Positions 1-6,224 of a stretch of 20,446 nucleotides of DNA are shown here, piece after piece (the stretch's first letter is position 1; every line of letters begins with the position of its first letter). The notes under the pieces were generated by a model, which saw nothing but the letters and a program-made list of their open reading frames with translations, was not told the DNA's origin and searched no databases. The stretch is from an uncultured Eubacteriales bacterium (GTDB lineage: Bacteria > Bacillota > Clostridia > Lachnospirales > Bianqueaceae), in the NCBI GenBank assembly GCA_902782895.1, contig CACZPA010000118.1, positions 1 to 20,446 of the forward strand, in the 5' to 3' direction. Both the position numbers and the translations under genes were made by a program.

Positions 1-37
1 CCGTGTCCCGGACGGTTCGATCCGCCTTCCGGATGGA

Positions 38-817
38 TCAGTCCGCGATCAGAAGCTCTACCGGGCAATGGTCCGATCCCATGATTTCCGAATGGATCGC
101 GGCATCCTTCAGATGCGGCGCGAACTCCTGCGAAGCCAGGAAATAGTCGATGCGCCATCCGGCGTTGTTTTCCCGGGCGTGGAACATATAGGACCACCAG
201 CTGTACGCGTCCGTCTTGTCCGGATAGAAATACCGGAACGTGTCGATAAATCCGCTGTCGAGCAGTTCCGTCATCTTACCGCGCTCTTCGTCGGTAAAGC
301 CCGCGTTGCCGCGGTTGGACTTGGGATGCTTGAGGTCGATCTCCTTATGCGCGACGTTCAGATCTCCGCAGATGAGGACGGGTTTGCTCTCCCGCAGGCC
401 GTTCACATAGCCGCGGAACGCGTCCTCCCAGGTCATGCGGTAATCGAGCCTCGTGAGCTCCCTCTGCGCGTTCGGGACATAGACGTTGACGAGATAGAAG
501 TCCGGATATTCCACACGGATCACACGGCCTTCATGATCATACTCCTCGATGCCGAGGCCATATGATACGGAAAGCGGCTCGCGCCGGGTAAAAACCGCCG
601 TGCCGGAGTAGCCTTTTTTCTCCGCGTAATTCCAGAAGGCCTGATAGCCCTCGGGACAGTAATCCAGCTGGCCCTCCTGCATCTTGGTCTCCTGCAGGCA
701 GAAAATATCCGCGTCCAGCTGCCGGAACGACTCTTCAAAATCCTTTTTCATACAGGCGCGCAGCCCGTTTACATTCCACGAAATCAGTTTCGTCTCTGCC
801 TGGTTATTCTCTGCCAT
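38..817 (-). CDS. xth: Exodeoxyribonuclease III (AP endonuclease, EEP family)
   Basis: This 259-residue protein has the full exonuclease III motif set. It shows the SWNVNGLR strand (Asn15), LQET with metal-binding Glu43, the NVYVPNA segment with Tyr113, GDLNVAH with Asp152 and Asn154, the WRIDYFLAS strand and the C-terminal GSDHCPVEL with Asp249 and His250. Family members cut DNA at abasic sites and act as a 3'-5' exonuclease or phosphodiesterase in base excision repair in the cytoplasm. The length matches the family. An in-frame ATG lies 33 bases upstream, but the start at 817 has an AGAAGGAG ribosome binding site at normal spacing and begins where family similarity begins. The gene is a single unit, divergent from the epimerase-like gene. 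All catalytic residues are present, so I expect it to be active. Confidence 0.96.
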   Translation of the reverse strand: MAENNQAETKLISWNVNGLRACMKKDFEESFRQLDADIFCLQETKMQEGQLDYCPEGYQAFWNYAEKKGYSGTAVFTRREPLSVSYGLGIEEYDHEGRVIRVEYPDFYLVNVYVPNAQRELTRLDYRMTWEDAFRGYVNGLRESKPVLICGDLNVAHKEIDLKHPKSNRGNAGFTDEERGKMTELLDSGFIDTFRYFYPDKTDAYSWWSYMFHARENNAGWRIDYFLASQEFAPHLKDAAIHSEIMGSDHCPVELLIAD

Positions 818-853
818 ACGTGTGCTCCTTCTTTCCTCGGCGTCCGGCACATT

Positions 854-921
854 GCCCGGCCGCTTTTTTCATGCTCTTATATCTTACCATGAAATCCGGC
901 CGATTACAACCGCGGCCGGGC
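854..921. repeat. 10-bp perfect inverted repeat in the divergent intergenic region
   Basis: GCCCGGCCGC at 854-863 is the exact reverse complement of GCGGCCGGGC at 912-921. The right arm lies between the predicted -35 elements of the two divergent promoters. The left arm lies just downstream of the predicted xth start site. A nested 7-bp repeat (CCGGCCG 896-902, CGGCCGG 913-919) reuses the right arm. Because the arms would not be in one transcript, a DNA-level operator is more likely than an RNA hairpin. Chance is possible at this base composition. Confidence 0.4.
881..909 (-). promoter_or_regulatory. Candidate sigma-A promoter for the exonuclease III gene
   Basis: Read on the minus strand, TTGTAA (904-909) and TAAGAT (881-886) are separated by 17 bases, about 65 bases ahead of the xth start codon. 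Both hexamers match the vegetative consensus only moderately. An overlapping TATAAG could serve as the -10 instead. The promoter is back-to-back with that of the epimerase-like gene. Confidence 0.45.
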
Positions 922-950
922 TTTTCATTTTCGGCGGAATGCGGTATAAT
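922..950 (+). promoter_or_regulatory. Candidate sigma-A promoter for the epimerase-like gene
   Basis: A perfect TATAAT (945-950) is preceded at 17 bases by TTTTCA (922-927, four of six matches to the -35 consensus). It lies about 32 bases before the start codon at 982, leaving a short leader that carries the AGGAGG ribosome binding site. Confidence 0.65.
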
Positions 951-981
951 GGGGACAGAACATACGACAGGAGGTCACAAC

Positions 982-1773
982 ATGAAACCTTTAATCGGAT
1001 ATCAGATTTCCAGCATCCGTGCATACCTTGATACAGAAGAACATTTCCACGACTCGGTGGTGAAGCTCGCTGCGATGGGCTATACGCGCATCCAGCTGCA
1101 GTGGGCCTCTCCGGATCTGAGCAACGACTTTATCGCGAAAGAGCTGAAGGATAACGGCATTGAGTGCGTCGGAACGCAGGATCCGTATCTGGAGGGCTTC
1201 GGTCCTTATCTGCAAAACACCCTTGACCGCACGCTTGCCACGGACAGCCGCTACATGGTCTTCTCCAAGATTCCTCCGGAATGGAACAATCCGGCAGATC
1301 TCAAGGCCCTGGCCAAAGAAATGACGGAAGTGAACCGCATCGCGCATTCCTATGGCCTGATCCTCGGCTTCCATCCGAACGATTATAATTACAAAGATCG
1401 GATCGACGGCGTACCGACCTATGAATATCTGCTGAATCTGCTGCCGGACGACGTGCAGCTCAATTACTGCATCCACGCGTCCTTCCGCAGCGGCGTCGAA
1501 TATGAGGAAGTCCTGCGCAAATTCGCCGGCCGTGTGGACCTGGTCCACTTCAAGGACAGCAAAATCCTGCCGGATGGTACGCGCCATCTGATGCCGCTTA
1601 GCGAAGGCGAGCACGACTGGGTGCCGATCGCCCAGGCTTGCCAGCAGGCCGGCGTCAAGTACATTTTCACGGAACAGGAAAAATGGCTCAAGGATCCTTT
1701 TGAATCCGCAAAAATCGCCCTCGACTACACCGTCGACTGCCTGAACAGGATCGAAGAAAAACCACTGTGGTAA
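982..1773 (+). CDS. Sugar phosphate isomerase/epimerase-like TIM-barrel protein
   Basis: This 263-residue protein resembles the xylose isomerase-like TIM-barrel (AP endonuclease 2) family, which includes inosose dehydratases and ketose epimerases. Seen in the sequence are the first strand with GYQISSIR, the HPNDYNY strand (131-137), VQLNYCIHA (158-166), LVHFKD (187-192) and FTEQEKW (229-235). The start at 982 follows an AGGAGG site at ideal spacing, and a longer upstream reading frame is discarded. Relatives use a Glu-Asp-His-Glu metal site. By my alignment by eye His189 and Glu231 remain, but the Glu and Asp positions are Asn136 and Asn161, so metal-dependent activity is uncertain. The substrate is unknown. 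It is transcribed alone, between its own promoter and a terminator, and is the only gene left of oriC that opposes the replication fork. Confidence 0.85.
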   Translation: MKPLIGYQISSIRAYLDTEEHFHDSVVKLAAMGYTRIQLQWASPDLSNDFIAKELKDNGIECVGTQDPYLEGFGPYLQNTLDRTLATDSRYMVFSKIPPEWNNPADLKALAKEMTEVNRIAHSYGLILGFHPNDYNYKDRIDGVPTYEYLLNLLPDDVQLNYCIHASFRSGVEYEEVLRKFAGRVDLVHFKDSKILPDGTRHLMPLSEGEHDWVPIAQACQQAGVKYIFTEQEKWLKDPFESAKIALDYTVDCLNRIEEKPLW

Positions 1774-1846
1774 GGTACTCTTCTTTCTCCCTTTTTGGAA
1801 TACCTGACTATCAGATCATGCTCTGTCAATGCTTTCTAAGACAAAC

Positions 1847-1880
1847 AAGGAGCTGCGCAAAGCCATGCACAGCTCCTTTT
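1847..1880. terminator. Bidirectional rho-independent terminator
   Basis: AAGGAGCTG (1847-1855) pairs with CAGCTCCTT (1870-1878) as a 9-bp stem around a 14-base loop. A T-run follows on the + strand (1877-1880), and the minus-strand 3' flank is also T-rich. It would end the epimerase-like transcript and could also stop the SPFH transcript arriving from the right. Confidence 0.8.
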
Positions 1881-1902
1881 GTTATGCTTCGATTAGCAGT
1901 TA

Positions 1903-1976
1903 GCCCAACGGGCGGCCTCGCGGATCAACCTGCGGGCTGTCCAACGGGCGCCTCTCGGGCTGCCTCGCGGGCGGCT
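1903..1976. repeat. GC-rich degenerate short repeats downstream of the SPFH gene
   Basis: This stretch is built from recurring pieces. CCAACGGGCGGCCTCGCGG (1905-1923) recurs as a variant with one deletion and a few changes at 1941-1959. GCCTCGCGGG recurs at 1962-1971. Small hairpins such as GCCC-AAC-GGGC (1903-1913) are embedded. It lies in the 3' trailer of the SPFH transcript. No coding role is evident, and it may be a decayed intergenic repeat or a transcript-end structure. Confidence 0.4.
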
Positions 1977-1987
1977 TTTCTCAGCGA

Positions 1988-3370
1988 TTACTGGATATCC
2001 TCGTCGCCGAACGGATCTCCGCACTCGGGACAGAACTTAGGCGGATTCTTGGGATCCGGCGGAACCCATCCGCACTTGTCACATTTGTACTGCGGTACGC
2101 CCGCGGGCTTCTTGGTTCCGCAGTTCATGCAGAACTTGCCCTGGTTGACCGTGCCGCATTCCGGGCAGGTCCAGCCGTTAGCTTCCGGTGCCGGAGCCGG
2201 CTTGGGCTCAGGCTTCTTGGTTCCGCAGTTCGGGCAGAACTTACCGGTTACGGTCTGTCCGCAGGTCGGGCACTTCCAGCCTTCGGCTGCAGGTGCCTGC
2301 GGTGCGGGCTGAGGAGCGGCCTGCGGCTGCTGATACTGGGGCTGCGGCTGCTGATACTGCTGCTGAGCGCCCATCTGATACAGATTCTGCGTATTGAATC
2401 CGCCGGCATTCTGCGCCATGTTCATGCCCATGAACGCCATGGCCGCGCCGCCCTGGTTGGAAGCCGCAGCCTGCATGGAGTTAGCCTGCGCGCCGACCAG
2501 ATGCGCCGCCGCACGACGGGGATCCATAAACGCGGCGTTTTTCTGCATCTCTTTGATCATCGCTTCGTCTTCCTCGCTCGCCTTTACGGAGGATACGCCG
2601 AAGGAAACGATCTCAATACCGCGCAGATCACGCCACTTGGAAGAAAGAACATCGTTCAGTGCGTCCGCGATCTCGGTGGTGTGTCCCGGAAGAGCGGAAT
2701 AACGGATGCCCATCTCGGAAATCTTCGCGAAAGCGGGCTGCAGAGCGGTCAGGAGCTCGGTTTTGAGCTGTCCGTCGATCGTCTGTCTCGTATATGCCTG
2801 AGAAACATTGCCGCAGACATTGGTATAGAACAGGATCGGGTTCGTTACGCGATAGCTGTATTCGCCGAAGCAGCGGATCGCGATATCGATGTCGATGCCG
2901 GCTCTCTCATCCACTACACGGAACGGTACCGGAGAAGGTGTGCCGTACTTGTTGCCGATCAGTTCCTTTGTGTTGAAGTAATAAACTCTCTGATCCTTGG
3001 GAGGCTCGCCGCCGAACGCGAATCTCTTGCCGAGGTTGGCGAAGGTCGCCTGCAGATTCTGTCCCAGATCGCCGTAGAAAATCGACGGCTCGGTGGACGA
3101 ATTATATGTGAATTCGCCAGGCTCCGCGCAAAGCTCGGTAACCTTACCCTGATCCACAATGATCATGCACTGTCCGTCCGCTACCGCGATAACGGAACCG
3201 TTGGAAATGATATTGTCCGTTCCTTTGGTATTGGAGGAACGTCCTCCTACACGCTTCTGTCCCTTAACGACCAGGACATCCGCCGGCAGCGATTCACAGT
3301 AGAAATACTCACGCCACTGATCGGCAAGCATGCCGCCCGCTGCTCCAAGAGCTGCTTTAATAAGACCCAT
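1988..3370 (-). CDS. SPFH/band-7 domain protein with three C-terminal zinc ribbons (YdjI-like)
   Basis: This 460-residue protein has an SPFH-type (virion core protein/YdjI-like) domain over about residues 20-290, including the PVPFRVVDERAGIDIDIAIR strand region. A low-complexity Met/Ala/Gln/Pro linker covers about 300-360. Three CxxC...CxxC zinc ribbons follow: Cys367/370/379/382, Cys402/405/414/417 and Cys430/433/447/450. There is no signal peptide or convincing membrane helix. In B. subtilis the related YdjI works with YdjG, YdjH and a PspA homologue in a membrane-linked complex, so a membrane-stress or scaffold role is plausible here. No PspA gene lies beside it. It follows the DUF4428 gene by 71 bases with a strong AAGGAGG site and is probably co-transcribed with it. 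Confidence 0.88.
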   Translation of the reverse strand: MGLIKAALGAAGGMLADQWREYFYCESLPADVLVVKGQKRVGGRSSNTKGTDNIISNGSVIAVADGQCMIIVDQGKVTELCAEPGEFTYNSSTEPSIFYGDLGQNLQATFANLGKRFAFGGEPPKDQRVYYFNTKELIGNKYGTPSPVPFRVVDERAGIDIDIAIRCFGEYSYRVTNPILFYTNVCGNVSQAYTRQTIDGQLKTELLTALQPAFAKISEMGIRYSALPGHTTEIADALNDVLSSKWRDLRGIEIVSFGVSSVKASEEDEAMIKEMQKNAAFMDPRRAAAHLVGAQANSMQAAASNQGGAAMAFMGMNMAQNAGGFNTQNLYQMGAQQQYQQPQPQYQQPQAAPQPAPQAPAAEGWKCPTCGQTVTGKFCPNCGTKKPEPKPAPAPEANGWTCPECGTVNQGKFCMNCGTKKPAGVPQYKCDKCGWVPPDPKNPPKFCPECGDPFGDEDIQ

Positions 3371-3441
3371 TTAAAATCCTCCTTCTAGAATAAATGCTCT
3401 ATAATAAGTGCTTAAAAATGCCGAAATAAAGCCGTTCGCGC

Positions 3442-4218
3442 TTATCTGCCGGTCAGCGCGGCTCCGCAGTACTCGCAGCAGCCGTTCGCGTCCGGAATCG
3501 TGCTGGCTCCGCAATACGGGCAGATCACCTTTTCCTTAGGACGGGCAGCTTCGTTGATCTCCTCGCGGATGCTGTCGCGGACCTCTGTCAGCGCGGCCTT
3601 GATCTCCTCGCCCATCTGGTAATAATGCTTGTATTCGGGATTCGCCATCCGGAGAACCTGAGAAGGAGACTCCGTGCGGACTCCGCTGATCTCAACATCC
3701 GATCCGTTCAGATCGAAATTCATCTCGTCAAAATACGGTGTATTGACGCGCAGCTTGATGCGGAAATCATAAGAGAACGTGAAGCGGCGAGGATAGTAGC
3801 TGACCTTCTTCACATTGCCGTCCTTGTCGCGTACTTCGCGCATCTCTTCGTTCTGATGCTCGTCGATGTCCAGATCGCAGCCGGTAACCTGGGAGAAATC
3901 CAGAACGTCCGGATTGGCTTCCGCAAGATTGCGGGCAGAGGTAACCATGAACTTTCTCGCGTCCTCGTCCAGCAGGATCTTGGTTCTGTCGCCGTAGGAT
4001 TTGGTCGTATGGAACGCCGCTACGGCATTCTTATTCTCTTCACGATAAGCAAGCTGTTCCTTGATCTGCGCTACCGTAGAGCTGCGTCTCTCGCTGAACC
4101 AGGGCGAAAGCTTGGCCGCGCAGTTCTTGCAGAGATTACCGTCCTCCAGCTTTCTGTTGCCCAGAAGGCCGATCTTGTCTCCGCATACATCACAGAATTT
4201 TTTAGAAAATAAACCCAT
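3442..4218 (-). CDS. DUF4428 zinc-ribbon protein with a C-terminal zinc ribbon
   Basis: This 258-residue soluble protein starts with the DUF4428 signature: Cys9/Cys12 (FCDVCG), the conserved GLLGNRKLEDGNLC segment and Cys30/Cys33. A middle region of unknown fold (about 45-185) is rich in beta strand. The protein ends in a second zinc ribbon with Cys233/236 and Cys248/251. Its biochemical role is unknown. It is the first gene of a two-gene unit with the SPFH protein, and both carry C-terminal zinc ribbons, so they may act in one complex; that is inference from gene order and shared architecture. The start has an AAGGAGG site eight bases ahead, and an extended -10 promoter lies about 45 bases upstream. 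Confidence 0.85.
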   Translation of the reverse strand: MGLFSKKFCDVCGDKIGLLGNRKLEDGNLCKNCAAKLSPWFSERRSSTVAQIKEQLAYREENKNAVAAFHTTKSYGDRTKILLDEDARKFMVTSARNLAEANPDVLDFSQVTGCDLDIDEHQNEEMREVRDKDGNVKKVSYYPRRFTFSYDFRIKLRVNTPYFDEMNFDLNGSDVEISGVRTESPSQVLRMANPEYKHYYQMGEEIKAALTEVRDSIREEINEAARPKEKVICPYCGASTIPDANGCCEYCGAALTGR

Positions 4219-4262
4219 AATGTGCCTCCTTATATTGTCGATAAAACCCCTTCTTACTCCCT

Positions 4263-4291
4263 ATTATATCAGAAAATATCCGGAATGTATC
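4263..4291 (-). promoter_or_regulatory. Extended -10 promoter for the DUF4428-SPFH operon
   Basis: On the minus strand TGATATAAT gives a perfect TATAAT (4263-4268) with the TGn extension. GATACA (4286-4291) lies 17 bases upstream as a weak -35. The A/T-rich stretch 4292-4344 between this promoter and the upstream response-regulator gene has no canonical terminator hairpin, so read-through from that operon is possible. Confidence 0.7.
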
Positions 4292-4344
4292 CACCATAAG
4301 GTTGAAATCAGGTAAAAATTTGCAAAAATTTTCAGAAAATGTGT

Positions 4345-4977
4345 TCATTCCGCATGCCGGGGGATCGCGATCTTCGCGTTCGCGGCAAGCACGGCAAGCT
4401 CAACCTTGCTCGAGCAGCCGACCTTCTGGAACATGTGCAGCAGATGTGTTTTCACGGTGGACTCTTCCACAAACATCTCCTCCGCGATCCGTTTCACGCT
4501 CACGTACTCCAGCAGCAGATAGAGCACCTGGATCTCCTTGGGCGTAAAATCGCTGATCTTCGCGTTCCCAATCATCGCGTCGGGCATTTTTTCCGGGTAG
4601 ACGGACTCTCCCGCCATCGTACGGTCCATGATCTCGATCAGCTCCATCTGGCTCAGATCCTTGAGCCAGAAGCTGTCCGCGCCGGCCTTGCGCGCCATGT
4701 CAAAAGCCCGCAGATCCAGATAGGACGTTGTAATGATGATCCGGATCCGGGGATAGCGTTTTTTGATCTCCGCCGTGGTCTCGATCCCGTTGACCGCGCC
4801 GGCTGTATTGATATCCATCAGGATCAGATCGACCTTACGCGCGGCACATACGATCTTCGCGTCTTCCGATGACGCGACCGTCGCGATGACACTGTAGCGG
4901 TCCGACGCGGTCTGAATATCGGACTGATAGGCCTTGCGGACGATCCGCTCGTCATCCACGATCAATACGTTTGTCAT
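4345..4977 (-). CDS. Response regulator, receiver plus LuxR/NarL-type HTH
   Basis: This 210-residue protein has a receiver domain at about residues 1-115. The acidic pair Asp8-Asp9 follows the first strand, the phospho-acceptor is Asp55 in LILMDI, Thr83/84 ends strand four and Lys106 is in FWLKD. A LuxR/NarL helix-turn-helix at about 143-200 starts FTPKEIQVLYLL and contains EESTVKTHLLHMFQKVG. It should be phosphorylated by the kinase encoded just upstream and bind promoter DNA as a dimer. Its start codon overlaps the kinase stop codon (ATGA), and an AGAGGAA site lies within the kinase gene. It is the last gene of the ten-gene run. Its target genes cannot be read from the sequence, though the adjacent glycan genes are natural candidates. 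Confidence 0.94.
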   Translation of the reverse strand: MTNVLIVDDERIVRKAYQSDIQTASDRYSVIATVASSEDAKIVCAARKVDLILMDINTAGAVNGIETTAEIKKRYPRIRIIITTSYLDLRAFDMARKAGADSFWLKDLSQMELIEIMDRTMAGESVYPEKMPDAMIGNAKISDFTPKEIQVLYLLLEYVSVKRIAEEMFVEESTVKTHLLHMFQKVGCSSKVELAVLAANAKIAIPRHAE

Positions 4978-6224
4978 ACCGTTTCCTCTCTTTCCGGGAA
5001 AATAAGCCGCAGGCAGAAAGCCGGCTCGCTTACGACCTCCATGATTCCGCCGGAGGATTCCGTCAGTCTGCGCAGAGAGCTTAAGCCTCCGCCCTCCCGA
5101 ACCGGTCCGTCCGGCTTTTCGCCGTCATTTGTGATCTCGATCCGGATCTCTCTCTCCGTCTGCCGGATCACAACATCCATCCGCGTCCCTCCGGCATGGC
5201 TGATCGTATTGGTCAGCGCTTCCCGCACCGCAGACGCCATGCATCTGCGGATGTTATCCTTCACGGGTACCGATCCGTCGATCTGAAGCTCGATGCCAAG
5301 AGAATCCGCGAGAGACCGGAGCTGCTGGAATTCATCTATACTCTCCACCGTGCTGTCGGTGCTGTTATACAGCATGGAAAGCATCTGCCGCCAGCCTTCC
5401 GCGATCTCGGCTTTCTCCTCCCGGGGCAGGCCGCGCGTCAGATACCGCCGCGACGTCAGGATACAGCTGCCCATGCGGTTATGCACCAGCATTTTCGCGG
5501 AGAGGATCTCCTGCTCGCGCGTGATCGCGGCGATATTCTCGGTGATCTGCGAAAGCCGGTCGATCATCTTCTGCAGGTCTTCATTCCGCTGTTTCCGCAT
5601 CTGCGACATCTGGTACAGCTGCGTCATATCATACGCAAGAATCCGGGTATACGGATCCCTGTTGCCGCTGTCGACCCGGCTCTGCCGGAACATCCAGATC
5701 CTGCCGTCAGAAGCCTGGTAATAATGTCCCTCCGGCGGGGTTCCGATCTCGTCCAGACTGTCCGGAAGCGCGGAAATCGCGTCTGCAAGCTCTTCTTCGG
5801 TCTGCAGATCGCGTCCGAGCAACTCATACGCGATCGCGTACATTTTGCGGTTGCAAAGCACCGGCAGCCCGTTCCGCCCGAAGAAACACACGCCGCCGGG
5901 CAGATCGTCCAGCGCCTCCTTAACGGAGGTCGTGGACAGACGGTTTCTGCCCCATTTTCTCCGATACACGAACAGCCAGACGCTGATCAGGAAAAAGACG
6001 AGCAATACCAGCCAGTGCAGCAGGTTTCTTTCCGGGATGGCCGGAAGATTTCTCTGCTTATCCATACTGGTCAGGCAGAGGCTCCAGACAAACAGTGCCG
6101 CCGCCATCCCCCCGGCCAGCAGGAATCGGCCTTTGCGCTGCTCCCACTCATATACCGCCAGGCAGATCAGGACAGCGTCCAGGATGTACAGCAATTCGAT
6201 AAAAAGCGTATTGTTCACACTCAT
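4974..6224 (-). CDS. Sensor histidine kinase with PAS-like domain and HATPase
   Basis: This 416-residue membrane kinase has three predicted helices (about 6-25, 35-53 and 69-88). A PAS-like segment (98-205) starts near LPGGVCFFGRNGLPVLC. A coiled coil (205-243) leads to a dimerisation helix with candidate phospho-acceptor His248 in LVHNRMG. The ATPase domain has an N-box REALTNTISHAGG (Asn339) and the G-box elements TNDGEKP (365-371) and GGGL (378-381). It lacks any obvious extracellular sensor loop, so input may come through the membrane region, the PAS domain or the partner sensor encoded before it. Both ends overlap neighbours by four bases (ATGA), which implies translational coupling with the kinase-like sensor and the response regulator. 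A GGGAGG site precedes the start. Confidence 0.9.
   Translation of the reverse strand: MSVNNTLFIELLYILDAVLICLAVYEWEQRKGRFLLAGGMAAALFVWSLCLTSMDKQRNLPAIPERNLLHWLVLLVFFLISVWLFVYRRKWGRNRLSTTSVKEALDDLPGGVCFFGRNGLPVLCNRKMYAIAYELLGRDLQTEEELADAISALPDSLDEIGTPPEGHYYQASDGRIWMFRQSRVDSGNRDPYTRILAYDMTQLYQMSQMRKQRNEDLQKMIDRLSQITENIAAITREQEILSAKMLVHNRMGSCILTSRRYLTRGLPREEKAEIAEGWRQMLSMLYNSTDSTVESIDEFQQLRSLADSLGIELQIDGSVPVKDNIRRCMASAVREALTNTISHAGGTRMDVVIRQTEREIRIEITNDGEKPDGPVREGGGLSSLRRLTESSGGIMEVVSEPAFCLRLIFPEREETV

Noticed and set aside
1767..2312. + strand frame starting at the end of the epimerase-like gene
   Set aside because: It runs through a terminator hairpin and GC-rich repeat into the antisense of the SPFH zinc ribbons, and no family is recognisable.
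2501..3388. 295-codon + strand frame opposite the SPFH gene
   Set aside because: It has no motif and no ribosome binding site, and it covers a well-supported gene on the other strand.
4292..4344. A/T-rich inverted pieces after the response-regulator gene considered as a terminator
   Set aside because: The possible stem is entirely A-T and has no G/C clamp, so it does not meet the usual pattern for an intrinsic terminator.
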